From positions 1 to 64,000 of the forward strand of contig AZLU01000056.1 in NCBI GenBank assembly GCA_002224055.1: a stretch of DNA of 64,000 bases, read 5' to 3'. Under the pieces are notes generated by a model that made no database searches, was not told where the DNA came from, and saw only the letters and a program-made list of their open reading frames with translations. Of this stretch, positions 12,481 through 24,633 are shown piece by piece (position 1 is the stretch's first letter; each line of letters opens with the position of its first letter). This stretch comes from Pezizomycotina sp. ARF18. Lineage: Eukaryota > Ascomycota. The translations under genes were made by a program, and so were the position numbers.

Positions 12481-15100
12481 GTTTGCCGTGGGAAGCTAGA
12501 GATTGACAGCGAAGACGAAAGTGGAATTTTACATGAAAAATCCACGGCATAATAGTAATGCGCCAGCGGTGGTGACGATGAGAATGGCGGACGCATCGAG
12601 CATACAATATACTAGTCTCCCATTGCGTATCGATACTTACTCTAAATTCCTCATCCATTATATGATTTAACCCAAGTGCGAAAAGAGTATACCACCAAAC
12701 TTGGGGTCCATGGCAGGTAGCTCTTAATATTATTCAATCTAGAAATCAGCCCATTAGGAATTCATTTTGAACCTCGTCACGTTTCCATCCTGAGATAGCT
12801 TCAACCTACGCAGCTCACAACTTGCCTGAGGAATACTAGCGCATCTTATAACCTGTCAAATCGAGAATGCGCAGACCAAGCCACCCATGATCTTCACTTC
12901 GCACTGAATCTACCGTAAAGGTGGTGTCGCTATACGATTTTACCCAGAAGGGAGATGAAGTATATGTTTTCAGACGAGATCTACCGGTATTATTGTCTAA
13001 AGAGATACAGCGCAAGCTATGTTCTAGGTCTTTTCAAACCCTCGCCCTCGAATATGGATAATTCTAATTAACGTAGCTTTCCATCAGCGAAGGAATACTT
13101 CATAAACTTCACGGTTCGTGGCCGAAAATGCGAACTTCAACTAAACCGTAGTCTCCGTTTCTTGTCTTGACTTTGCCGTATACGAACCACTTGTCGTGAG
13201 CCTTGGTTTCGTATAATCTACGAGACATGCATCTCATTATATTCCAGCGTCAGCTCAGTAAAGTGTAGTATTCATTCGGTATTAATTACACTGTAGTTGG
13301 ATCGTCATGGATCATAAAATCTAGGTTTGACCTAAGGCGTCAGGCCGAGTACATTCTAACCTTTTTGAACCGGCATCGAGGCGTTGTACTAGCTTTTAAC
13401 ATCCTTCAAAGTGGGAGACACGCCAGAAGAGCCATCCTCAAACCTCTTTACTACATACCAACCATAGCTCCAATCAACTCAGCTACTAAACGCGGGGATC
13501 TGGTTATAAATCCGCCACAGCCAGTGAATCGAAGATGCTGAATGTCATGCAGAAGATAGTCTATTTATATTTCGTATTCATAGCTATGATGAGCACTTTT
13601 CTCGCCGGATAATTTGAGCCTGATCTGAAATACCAATACGGACCCACCATATCAATTAAGACGGCATCCGGACCGTAGCGTGTGCTACATATCTAATTGA
13701 ACTGCAATGCCGAGGATATCCTATTTTTCAACCTCAAGCCTACCCTCAAACCTGTCATAGCTTCAATCAAAGAGCTTCTGAGCCGTTTATACTCGCGAAA
13801 TTGAGAACATGAAGCCTAGCGAGACATACTCTCCATTTCGTATTGGCTCTCCCAGGTTGAGCCGTCGACCATAATTTTTTTTGCCGGAGATGAGACACAA
13901 ACCTACGCACAGATTATATCCTTTCAAAGTAAGATCTAACCGGAGCAGCTCTTACTATTCGAACACGAATACCTCCGCCGATATTTTAAAGCCTCCCAGG
14001 GTTGCTACGGGGCATATCACAGTTCCAATTGCACACCTACTAACGCGTTGAAGATATTAGCGTGAACCATATGCATACACCCCGTGAATCTAGGATGATC
14101 AACGACAACTCAATTATATTCTCCGGTTCCATATCGACGGTTTACCACGGGCATGTTGTCGATTATGCATAGCACATTAACCTAGAAAAGCCTAAAATTT
14201 ACCCATTACCGAGTAGGGGGTCTGCGGAGATCCCGTATATTTGATATTACTCAAAAATCATATTTGAAGGTCTTTGCGCTTCATTATCGGACTGAGGATA
14301 GCTCCAACCAACTCGCCAGCCACCAACCGAGATAGCTAAAATTGAATCAAAACAACGTCGTATAGATTTCACTCCCGGTGAATGAAGAATGAAGCAGACG
14401 ATTGGCGCATAGGCTCCATCTCGTATGGATCGATCTTAATCGAAGGCTTACCGTGCTCTATATGGCTCAAACCGGGACAAATAGTATTGATAATGCTTTC
14501 AGAAAGGGTCTACAATAGTATCCTATCATATTATATTGTTCAACTTATTAGAAGCACGCCAAGAAAACATACTTTCGAGCTCTTCGCGCTCTACTCTCCG
14601 ACGCCATGGCTCCAAACTAACGCGATCACGAACATTTCATAACGGCGTTGTAAACCACACTAATCATAAATCGAGAATCTAGCCGTTCCGCAATGGAAGT
14701 ATAAGCTTCATTTCCTCCTTAATTTTTTAACGCTGCGCTAAAATTAGGGTCTGTAACGAGACTGCATTTCCTATAACTCTCCTACATGCGTACGGTTGAC
14801 CACACAAATTAACTCTGATCGGAGAACTCGACCGGGCCCTAATATATTTATATATATATATATATATATATTTAATAAAGGTTGGTCTTTCAGGATTAAA
14901 GTCGCTCTCGAAATTCAACACACATAGTTTAAAAACCTCTTCGAACTTCCCACCGGTTGTAGCCTCAAACCCATATATTGACAGCTAGATAACTCGCTAT
15001 GAATCCCCCGCGACCGTGAACCAAGAATTTCGGAAAACGTTGCCACATAGTTTCCATTTCTGTCCACACTTCAATGTATATCGATGTTATAATACGCTAA
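12480..15100. repeat. Strongly diverged tandem array, unit about 285 bp
   Basis: Two short motifs recur in fixed order. Motif A (variants of CATAGCTCCAATCAACTCAG) occurs near 12795, 13072, 13459, 13756, 14016, 14296, 14603 and 14955. Motif B (variants of GTGAATCGAAGATGCTGAAT, followed about 40 bp later by a CATTTCGTAT-like block) occurs near 12570, 12859, 13122, 13521, 13803, 14085, 14380, 14669 and 15018. B follows A by about 47-84 bp each time, and successive copies are about 260-390 bp apart. By eye the copies share perhaps 50-60% identity. There is no long open frame in the unit. Confidence 0.6.
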
Positions 15101-15645
15101 CCGTCCGCCCGGCAATTCATAATACAAGGAGTGAAAACTAGGATATACCATTGAGATTGCATTGTATTGGAAAAAAAAAAAAAAGGGAAAAAAAAAACCA
15201 GAATTGATAAATCCGGTGCTTGCTAAAACGTAAAAATATAGCTGCTAGTAATGATGAGAAAAACTAAAAACAAATAGGAACGCCTTTCTAACATGCCAAA
15301 GCTAAACTGACAACAATTATGGTGAGAAAATTCTCGGAGAACTAGAATGAAGGGCGTGAAAAATGTGATGAAATCTGCGTAGGTGTAGTAACATCTTGAA
15401 ACTTAATGATTCTCGCAATGGTCGTTGTTCCTGGACCGTTAAATGTGAATATGTCGCTAAGTTTTTGACCAGTTTATTGCCCTGTTACCTGTTAACGATG
15501 TGCTCGCTTCGACCATGTTCTACTTTTGAACAGAAACCGTCCCGTATAATTTCAAGCAACCACGGAGCCGAAACTGCTGAATCGTCTCTTCGGTCGCTGT
15601 CCACGACGGCTTTTAGGTAGCCTTTGCCAAACGATTTAAACCCAC
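15101..15645. other. Intergenic, no gene seen
   Basis: This stretch lies between the repeat array and the 3' end of the PP2C gene. It contains interrupted poly-A runs around 15170-15200 and no recognisable gene. A 74-codon open frame on the plus strand (15396-15620) has no family resemblance that I can see. Confidence 0.4.
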
Positions 15646-17344
15646 CTAGAACCCGTGTAGCAAAAACCCTTCACTCGAAGAATAAACCATAGCCGTCATA
15701 TCATCTAAATAAAAAAAAAAAAAAAAAAAGATAAAGTTAGCATCAAAAACCACCATCGCATCCCCTTATAAATATAACAAAAAATGATTTGGGTTACCTC
15801 TGTAACGCTTCGCGAGATCTTTACCTGGTGGTACGCTTAGGCTCCTCCGCACCTTTCCATCTTAGCGCCCAGCGCGTTCCGCAAAAGGTGAACGCGGCAT
15901 GATCGTCCACGAACACGAATTTCTCCTCTTGGTCCGGCGTGAGTTTCGTCCGCGGCCTCTTCTCACCCTTCTCTCCACCGTTATGGTTGTTATTCCGCGG
16001 ATCGTGCTCATCCAACCACCTCCCAACAATCGCGACAGCGTCCTCATTCGTAAGCGTATCCCAAAGCCCATCGCTCGCCATAATCAGGAAATCCCCCCGG
16101 TTCGGTCACACTTCGTACTCTTAACCACCGGTTCGGCAGTTAAATACGGCGGCGTCTTCGAGCGCGGGTGTACGACGTTATCCCTTCCTCCTCTTCGCGA
16201 TAGTAAACTCGCTGGTAAATCGGTTACGTCCCATTTTAACCTAGCGTCGCCGAATGCTCTGCTTACGGCTAGTTCGCCCATGATGCGCCAGTTGCTAACT
16301 ACGTCTCGCCGGGGTGTTGTTGAGAAAGTCGCTTTTCTTCGTGGGGGTTGTGGAAGTTTGGTCGACGGATAGCTCGACGGGTAGCCAGCGGGTTGTGGTG
16401 GAGCCTATGCGCTTTCCGAGGACGGCGCGGGAGTCGCCGGTTACGGCGACGCGGACGTCGTTAGTGCGGGAATCGTGGAAGGCGAGGAGGGCGCAGGATC
16501 CTTGGAGGCCCTGTCGATTTCTGCGCTGCTGGCTTTTTTCTTTCTAGCGGCGGAGAGGATGGTGTTATCGAGGTCGGTGAAGGAGGTTGATATTGTGGTG
16601 TCGATTTGTGGCGATGAGGGGTTTGAAGAGAGGATTTGTGTAGCTTGAGGAGGTCTTTGTGGACTTTTGAGGTGAGATTGTCGCGGAGGTAGGAGGAGTT
16701 TCGCGGCCGCTGCGTAAAAAATATCGATCAGTTAAAAACATAATCCCAAAAATAGAACTACTAGCTAGAAGGAACGTACTAATGCCCATCGAAAACCCCA
16801 AAGTAGCTCCACCACCCTTCACCACACCACCGCCACCGGGCGCCTTATGGAACTCGTAGCAATGCGCATCCTCCATGGGATCATTACTCGCCAGCGTCGC
16901 CGTTTCCACCTTCACGATCCGCTACCGTTCGGCGCACTCTCCCCGTCGCACAACCCATCAGCGCCGCCGTAGCTTCCTCGCTCGACAATAACTTCCTAAC
17001 CTCCTGTCCCGGCGGGGGTACATAATCGCACGGAACATTCTCCACCCTAGCGCCGTACTCGTCGACCAACACGACCCTCTTACCCTTGACCGAACTCGAA
17101 CTACGCCTCCTACTCCTTCGCTGCGGTGCTTGTGTTGTAATAAAGACGACGACGATTTATTGACCATCCGTAACGCAGCGAGTACGACGAAGAGGAGGCA
17201 GAGGATGGAGGTGGTCCAGTAGTATATGCCGCTGTTCTGGGGAAAATTTACCGCGCATGATGGCGTCGGCGGAGTCGTGGATGAACTGAGGGAGCGGGGA
17301 GGAGAGATGGAGGCGTAGTTGCGGAGGTCGAGGTCGTCCATCAT
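15646..17344 (-). CDS. PP2C-family Ser/Thr phosphatase (mitochondrial PDP/PTC5-like)
   Basis: Metal-dependent phosphatase, most like the mitochondrial pyruvate-dehydrogenase phosphatase group. From ATG 17342-17344 the protein has a hydrophobic segment (YYWTTSILCLLFVVLAAL) that could be a membrane anchor. It is followed by DYVPPPGQEVRKLLSSEEAT, then VETATLASNDPMEDAHCYEF opening the PP2C fold. GELAVSRAFGDARLKW and DFLIMASDGLWDTLTNEDAV are classic motifs. After VHLLRNALGAKMER an intron (about 15706-15797) leads to a last exon DDMTAMVYSSSEGF, which supplies the final metal-site Asp. An intron near 16730-16790 sits exactly where the first metal motif (DGHGG) should be. The motif is not readable there: the joined exons go from GFSMGI to GRET. 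Frame slips occur near 17070, 16700 and 15885. The gene lies upstream of no obvious partner; MMSDH is the next gene on the same strand. Confidence 0.82.
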
Positions 17345-18559
17345 TTGATTGGAAATTTTGATTGGGGGGGGGGGGGGGAGGGTTTGGATATATGGAGGAA
17401 ATTGAGTAGCGGAGGGTGGAAGTAAAAAGGACGGTGGCGAGAAGAAGGGCGAGAAAGGTTCACTTCTTTCGTTTTCTTAGATCTTCGAGATTGGATGAAA
17501 GAAACCTGTTTAGACCATGAGGATGGATAGACGTCGACGGGGAAAAAAAAAAAAAAAAAAAAACTCCTTCGATTAAATAAAGAGGCTTCGAGGAGAAACC
17601 AGCGATATTTCGTTTCGAAAGAAGGAATCAATGACTGACTGACTGACTGGCTGGCTGACTACCTCCTGTTTTATTTCCAAACCTGTTTTCCGTTATCGGA
17701 TGAATATACATATATATATACACCCTCTTATCAGAACGAATAAAAAAAGGAGGGGGACGAATAGTTTGATAGGATTATTATTTATTTTTTGTTTATATAC
17801 TTAATGTATCTGTGTTCAGTTGTTGTCAAGGGTGGAGATGGTGATGTATGCAGGAAGCATCTGTTTGCGGGATTTGGATTGGATGTCTTGATCTTAGGCG
17901 TACTTAGTGTGGTTTGGTTGGAGGAAAGGTCTGTCTGTCTGTCTCCTTTTTGTACATGTACTATGTAGTAGAGATAAAAAGTGTTGTCATGGCCTGATAG
18001 GTAAAAAAAGAAGACCCAGCAAAAAGATCAGACGGGGCGAACTCGGCGAACGGAATATTCCGTCAACGGTAACGGCCAGGAGAGTTTAATTAAGCTTAAA
18101 CAAGAATACGGGTTAGTGTCCCTTTGAACCGGATTACGACGAACTGCTACCGCCGGTATTTTACCCGGATGGAGAAAGAAAAAACGTGGGAGGAGGGGAC
18201 AGGGTAGTAAACAAAAAAGCAGGCATCAATCGTTGTTGTTAATTTTTCTGATATTATATTATGACCGGGAGCATTCGGCGGATAAACGTCTAAATTTACT
18301 GTATACAGTATTGATTCGTTCCTTTTTTGAGGACTAAAATACATTCTGGTTTTTTTTGTGATACAAATTGTGCTTGATATAACACACACACACGTGAGCT
18401 TGGACCATACTAAGTCGTCAAAAGAGACCAATTTTTCCAGATGCTCCAAATTTTTTTTTTTTGTAAAGGCGTCACGGGAAAAGTAAACAATTCAATAATA
18501 CAAAAAAAAAAAAATTTTTTTTTTCATCGAAGAGATACTAGCATAATTGTGAATTTCTT
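17345..18559. other. Intergenic with several simple repeats
   Basis: This is the 5' flank of the PP2C gene and the 3' flank of MMSDH. It contains a G run near 17366-17378, A19-20 near 17545-17563, an imperfect (TGAC)n near 17631-17660, a (TCTG)n stretch near 17932-17942 and an (AC)n near 18380. No gene is apparent. Confidence 0.5.
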
Positions 18560-20333
18560 TTAGTGGTGAGTCGGCATCTCAGTCTTCGCCTTCGTAGCAA
18601 TAGCATCCTCCGACCTCCACAGCGACGTAACCGTCTTGAGCTGCGTGTAAAACTGCAGCCCGTGCTTCCCGTAGAAGTAATTCGCATACCAGCAATAGAC
18701 GCCTTATTACCAGTAAACGAGAACATCGGCAACGGCACAGGAATGGGCACGTTGATACCGACCTGTCCGGCCTCAATATCCTTCTGGAACCTACCAGCCG
18801 TAGCACCGCTATTCGTAAAGATCGCCGTTCCGTTACCGTATTTATTCTTATTAATAAGCTCGATAGCCTCGTCGAGCGTGTCGACGTTCAGGCAGACGAG
18901 GACGGGACCGAAGATTTCTTCCTTGTAGCACTTCATGTCCGCCGTGACGTTACCCAGTATCGTCGGCCCGACGAAGTTTCCGTTGGGGTATTTATCTACT
19001 TTGATCCCCCGACCGTCGAGGAGGAGTTTGGCACCCTCGTCGACGCCGGATTGGATTAGTCCCTCGATGCGCTCTTTAGCTTGTGGGGAGATTACGGGCC
19101 CAGGTCGGCTCCTTCCTCGAAGCCGCCGTTTACGTTTAGCCTTGAAGCGCGTTCGGCGATCTCGGGAGCCATGTTTGGGCTTCGCCGACGAGGACGAGCG
19201 TGGATAGCGCCATGCAGCGCTGACCGGCGGCGCCGAACGCTGCTCCGACGATGGCGTTGATGGCGTGGTTACGATTCGCGTCCGGCATGACGCAGGCGTG
19301 GTCTTCGCGCCTAAATTCGCCTGCACCCTCTTCCCCTTCTCCGACCCGCGGGTGTAAATATACTGCCCCGCCTTATCACTCCCAACAAAACTAATGGCTT
19401 TAATCCTGGGTTCGTCGATGATAAAATCCACCGTCTTCGCGGATCCGTGGACGATGTTCAGAACACCGGGAGGGAGGCCGGCTTCCTTTGCGAGCTCGGC
19501 GATTATCATTGCGGCTCCAGGGTCGCGTTCGGAGGGCTTGAGGATGAGGCAGTTACCCGTTACGGCGGCGAGGGGCAAGCACCATAGGGGATCATGGCGG
19601 GGAAGTTGAAGGGGCAGATTGCCGCTACCACGCCTAACGGTTCCCTGTAGCTGCGGGTTTCCATATCCTTGCTGACTTCGAGGACCTCGCCGGTTAACTG
19701 CGTCGTAATCCCGCAGGCAGTCTATATTTTCCTCAAGTCAGCACCCTATCAATCACAATCAATCAAGTAGCATTGGGAAGGCGGATTGTAATACCTCAGC
19801 AACCTGCAAACCCCTCAAAACATCCCCTTCGCATCCCCAAACGTCTTCCCCTGTTCATGAGTAATGCTCGCGCCAACCTATCCCAATTCTGCCTAATCAA
19901 CCCAACAAGCTTAAACATAATCTGCTGCCTCGTAAGCAGGCTCGTCGCCCTCCACTCCGGGAACGCTTTCTCCGCGGAATCGACCGCGGCTTTCAATTCC
20001 GCGTCCGTGGACTGCGGGACGCGCGTGACGAGGTAGTTCGTAGCCGGGTCGTACAGGTCGATCCAGTCGCCCGTCTTGGACTCGACGAATTCATTGTCGA
20101 CGAACCACTTCGTGTTAGGCGGGTATGAGAGCTTCTCGTGAGTTCGGGTAGTCTATCGGAGCTGCTGCGGCGGTGGCGGCGGGTTTGAGGTGCTGGGCTG
20201 TGGCGTGGAGGCGGCGGACGGCCGTCAAGTTCGCGGCGCGGGAGATGGAAGAGGAGGCGGTCATGGCGAGGCGGGTGCGTGGGATTGTGGAGGATAATGC
20301 GAGGGATTTCGTGAGGAGCCTGCGCGATGCCAT
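18560..20333 (-). CDS. Methylmalonate-semialdehyde dehydrogenase, mitochondrial
   Basis: CoA-acylating aldehyde dehydrogenase (ALDH6A1/MmsA family) that converts methylmalonate or malonate semialdehyde to propionyl- or acetyl-CoA in valine and pyrimidine breakdown. The start [20 protein letters not shown] is an Arg/Ser-rich mitochondrial presequence. Next come [20 protein letters not shown], then [20 protein letters not shown], an intron of about 70 bp (19725-19795), [20 protein letters not shown], and [10 protein letters not shown]. After [11 protein letters not shown] come [30 protein letters not shown], the catalytic-Cys motif [12 protein letters not shown], then [20 protein letters not shown] and [20 protein letters not shown]. 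The end KTEMPTHH stops at 18560-18562. Full length (about 575 residues) is normal for the family. Frame slips near 18700, 19110-19170, 19300, 19585 and 19850 interrupt it. The one at 19585 fits CCCCC read as CCCC. Confidence 0.95.
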
Positions 20334-21561
20334 TATAAAAGGAAGAGGAAAGGAAGGAGGTTGGTGATAAGGAAGTTTAGATAGGGAGGAAGGGAAAAGT
20401 AAGACGTGACAAGACTACTGTGGGGCGTGGCGTATATGTATGGGGGGAAGAAGAGGAAGAAGAGAAGGGAAGGGAAGACGGCGAGAATCCGAGGAGCGGC
20501 GGAAACTTTATATATATATAGTTCTATATGAGTGCCACCAATGATTACCAATTGAAAACAAACGGTCTCAACAATGGCCAGGATACATATTTCTCCTGAG
20601 GCTAGCCTTAGACCTGAAAAAAAATTTTTAATACAGCTCTCTTTGGCCTGCCACTTAAGTGTTGGTTTCTAGTCGTGGTATTTGTAGTCTCTTTAGGTGT
20701 GGTGTAACTTGTGCGGACTTTTGCCGTCGTGAGCTCCTTCTGCCACCGGTGATAGCCGAGATATGGGATTTCAGAGAATCGATAAGACAAGAGCACAGCC
20801 AATAACAGCTAAAAATGGGATTCAACGTCCGCGAATGCGGCAGATTTTATATGTCAGGCACTAGTGAAAAAATTGTACTTAGAAGAAAGAAAAAAGGAAT
20901 AAAGATTCTTATTACGTACATACAATGGTGTCAATGCCTCCACTAACGGTATAACTTGAAAAGGCATTGGGTTTATTTGAATCATCGTGGTGGCAATGAG
21001 GGTCTTTTTATAGGGCTGCAAGCAAGCAGTTTTGTGATACAGGTAGTACTGGTGGGGGGTTTTCCCCCGGCATTTAAGCCGAAAAGGCTTCCACAGGCAA
21101 TTTGGGCGTCCAAGGGATGTCACTGGCGGCAAAGCCAGAGCTGTAGAATGATGTGATTACGCATACTTATAGTTCTGGCGATAAACTGTATCACCTATAT
21201 ATTCACAGCGCAGGCTGTCAGGGCTTCCGCATCATGAGGGGTCGTGTAATTTAGAATCATATTTAAATTCAACAAAATCTCCTCGTATCGAAGAGCTAAA
21301 GACACGAGAGGAGAAAAGATGGGATAGGTAGTTATAGTATAACAGTAAAAACACGGCGATGGACCGCAGTATCTATCCGAAGTAATTAATTAGAAAAAAA
21401 CGCAAGTTACAAAGCTCGCTTTCTCGATCCTTTCCCTCAGAGACCTTTTTAAAAGTCGTAATATAATGATGTATTTGAAAAAAACGTAGGTTCATGAACT
21501 AAAAGAGAAAAAAGAAATTGCTTTTCCGCCTCTCAATCCCAAGTTTACTAGGATAATCCCC
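20334..21561. other. Intergenic, no gene seen
   Basis: This is the upstream flank of MMSDH (T/C-rich on its coding strand, with short (AT)n) and the 3' flank of calnexin. Open frames of up to 92 codons near 20854-21132 are not recognisable as a known family. I see no RNA gene. Confidence 0.45.
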
Positions 21562-23625
21562 TCACTCCTTCTTGCTGGTGGCCCTCTTCTTGGCCTCAGG
21601 TTTGTCACTTCCGGTAGTCTTAGCTTCAGCTTCGGCGGCAACCTTCTCGGCACCGGCCTTAGCCTTGTTGGCGGCCTTCTTAGCGGCATCGGCGGTGGTC
21701 TTAGCAGCCGCGGCGCCAGATCCACCAGCGACGGCGAAGATGGTTCCGATGAGAATACCAAGGATTGTGATGATACCGGCGGCGAGACCACCGACGAACT
21801 GGGGCATGAACTGGACGGCCTTGATCGGGTCCTCCTTGGCGAGCGTGATGAACAGGTCGAGGTTGGTCTTGAAGTAGTTGACGGGATCCTCGGTGAACTT
21901 GATGTCGGCGGCGCTCTTAGGTTCCTCCGCAGCGGCGGCTTGTTCTGCTCGTCCTCCTCGGTCTCGACCTTGTGCTTGACGTCGAAGGTCTTCCTCTGGA
22001 TCTCCTCGGCGTCCTCGACGGAGTGGCCGACGTAGATGTTGTCGAACAGGATGTCCTTGCTCATGGTCCAGAGCTCGAAGCCGATGGCGCCCATGGGTTC
22101 GAGGTCGGACGGGTGCTCGTCCTCGAAGTAATCCGGGTTGGCGATCTTGCGCGGGGCCCACTCGCCCTTGTAGTCTGGGTTCTCAATCATCGGGGCGGTC
22201 CACTTGCCCTTGTAGTCGGGATTGTCTTGAGGGGCTTCTCCCACTTGCCGCAGCCGCTGACGTCGTCGCACTTGGGGTTGGGGAATCATGGGGGCGATCC
22301 AGTCACCGTCCTCGTCGTCGACCCATCCCTCGGGCTTAGTCGCCTCCGGGTCGGGAATCTGCTCGGGTTCGTCTTCGAGCCAGTCCTCAGGCTTGGTGGC
22401 TTCCTCGTCGACAATCTGGAACGGCGCATCCTCATCCCAATCCTCGGGCTTGGAAGCCGCGGGGTCAGGAATCATAGCATCCTCAACCCAATCCTCCGGC
22501 TTCTTGTCATCCTTGTCGTCAATCTCCTTTGGCGGGTTGACCGAGGGGGTAAAGTCCTCGAGGAGGCTACCGTTCTTGACCTTCTCACCATCCATGCGGA
22601 TCTCGAAGGTGTTGTCGGGCCTGATGATCAAGGTGTACAGAACCGTCTTCTTGGTGATGCGCGCCATGGCGGGGCTGTTGAAATGCTTCTCCTCGTACTC
22701 GCCCGTCTTGGGGTTCTTGTGCTTGAAGATGAAGTGGACCTTGTTCGTGGCGCCGCACTTGTCGGGACCGAACATGATCACGTACGGAGAGGCGTTGGAG
22801 AATTCCTCCTGGTGGAGCTCCTTGTTTTCCTTCAGGAGCTTGAGGTAGGCGCCACCGCACTCGAGTCCGTCTACAAAACAGACGAGTTAGTAATCTCATC
22901 TCGAGCTTCCAATTCGGAAGATGCACAATATTAGACTTACCTTGCAGCTTAACTTCGTACTGGACAACCAGCGTCTTGCCCTTGTTATCAATCGGCTTCT
23001 CGAACTTGGCGGAGATGGCATGGTGAGCAGCCTTGTCCTTGACAACTGCAAAATTGTAGTTAAATTAGCAACTGTGATAATATGGATTTTTTTTTGCAAG
23101 CCATCACTCTCTTCAAAAATCGAAAGAGCGTAATTACTTACCAAGACCTTTATCACCAATGATCCCTTCAGCTCGGTAGGCTCCTCGACGGCCCAGTTAC
23201 CAACGTAGCTCCACTCTTCCTCGGTATTCTCCTTCTTCGCGTGGCTGGGCCTCCACCTCGTATCCCAGTCGGCGGTGAACTGCTCGAAGAAGCCAGAGTT
23301 GATATTGGAGAGAGGCTGAAAAAAGAGTAAAATTGTTAGCAACAAGCGATGAAAAGGACACATAAGCGAATTTTTATACGAGGTTTTTCGTACTCCGATA
23401 CAACGCCGCCAGAATAGAACGCTGAGGAATTGCCGTTTGAACACGACGAAAGTGGACGGCTTACCGTGAAGTTTGGTTTCGAGACTTCCATGGAAGGTGA
23501 TGGGAGGTACCAGTAGAGGCTTCGGCGGGGTTATCGCCCACGGCATCGTCGATGTCGTCAGCGACAACCGAGCCGATCGACGTTGCCGACAGCAGCAGAA
23601 TCGCCTGGGTCTTTGAAAAACGCAT
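21562..23625 (-). CDS. Calnexin, ER lectin chaperone
   Basis: Membrane-bound lectin chaperone that retains monoglucosylated glycoproteins in the ER. Four exons can be read: 23465-23625, 23142-23315, 22941-23045 and 21562-22870, with GT..AG introns of 149, 96 and 70 bp. The signal peptide is [20 protein letters not shown]. Globular-domain landmarks are [47 protein letters not shown] and [20 protein letters not shown]. The P-domain has repeated KPEDW(V/D/L)EDA-type units followed by NPDYKGKW-type units. A membrane helix ([20 protein letters not shown]) and a Lys/Ala/Glu-rich cytosolic tail end in ATSKKE. Three frame slips sit in an otherwise perfect gene: one extra C (CCCC for CCC) at 22280-22283, one missing base near 22226 that restores the frame, and one missing G/C near 21939. 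Confidence 0.97.
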
Positions 23626-24633
23626 CGTGAATGATAGAATTGAATAGACAACGTATGTAGATGAGGATCGATGGAGAAAGAGGAAGAGAAGAATGGAAAG
23701 GAGAGGAGAGAAGGGTTTGTTGCCAATTGAGTGAGGAAGAGTCTTGGTGGGATGGCTTTTTGTGATACAAGGTGGCAGTTTCTTTGTGTGGAAAGAAAGA
23801 GAAAAGGTTACGTGGTCTAAAAAGAAAAGAAAAAAAAAGTCTCTTTTCAATAAACGGAAAAAATAAAATAAATCCAAAATAATATAAAAAATAAAATTTT
23901 CCAGAGGGCGCACGATCTCCCCTTTCTGATTTTCAAAGTTTTTTTTTTTTTTTTTTTTTTTCTCTTCTCTCCTTGAAAGAACAAAATGAAGAAGTGAAAA
24001 AAGTCAGTTCCTCGAATTCTAAAATAATAAATATTTATATTCTTGATCAGCCTCGCCCGTATTTAGCGATCCTGAGGTTGGTTCCTTTGTGGACACGCTG
24101 GAATGTTCTACGACAAGGGGGAAAGAGACCTGAGCTTCCCTTACATTACCCTAAGGATTAGGTCGGGTAATTTCATCCGTCGTATAATTATTGGCGTGCG
24201 TGCATCTACGGTTTTAACCAAAATCGACTCTATCCTTTCTTTCTCATGACCACCTGCCAGGCCGGTTTCACATCTCCCTCCTGCCCCCTTGAGAAGGCCG
24301 TCTTTCTTGTCTCCAATGTTCAGGCTCCTCCCTGGACAAACAATCGCTCTAAGACGGGACATGAGGATGAAGGTATATCCTTCCAATTGCTCAAGCAACG
24401 ATCCATCCCATCCATATTGCCTCTTGAATTTCGATACGGTGGCTCGGAAGATCCGTCCGTGCGGTTACCTTTTATAAGGATTTTAAGCTCAAGCTCTTAA
24501 TTTCAGCCGATAACGTGCTAGCACAACTCAAACCCTTCTTTGCGCCCAAAAGCTTCCTCTACTCTAATTTTCATCCCATCTTCCAAACTCCCCCACCATC
24601 CATTTCGAAAACTCTGGATTGTCAACCTCAACG
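23626..24633. other. Divergent intergenic region of calnexin and mtnB
   Basis: About 1 kb separates the divergent start codons of calnexin (-) and mtnB (+). It holds T23 at 23939-23961 and CT-rich leader-like sequence on both sides. Open frames within it are short and overlap flank sequence, so I call no gene. Confidence 0.5.
23808..23815 (+). promoter_or_regulatory. Possible UPR-type element upstream of calnexin
   Basis: TTACGTGG lies about 185 bp upstream of the calnexin start codon. It differs by one base from the TGACGTGG core bound by Hac1/XBP1-type bZIP factors. Calnexin is a standard unfolded-protein-response target in fungi, so the placement makes sense, but an 8-base match alone is weak evidence. 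Confidence 0.25.

Noticed and set aside
9886-12658. Several 60-100 codon open frames on both strands
   Set aside because: They overlap one another on opposite strands, have no consistent codon usage or family motif, and occur at the density expected by chance.
8470-15645. Retroelement or DNA transposon in the long gaps
   Set aside because: No terminal repeats, polymerase, integrase or transposase motifs and no target-site duplications could be seen; the only structure found was diverged tandem repeats.
21972-22934. 320-codon plus-strand open frame
   Set aside because: It is the antisense shadow of the calnexin P-domain exon.
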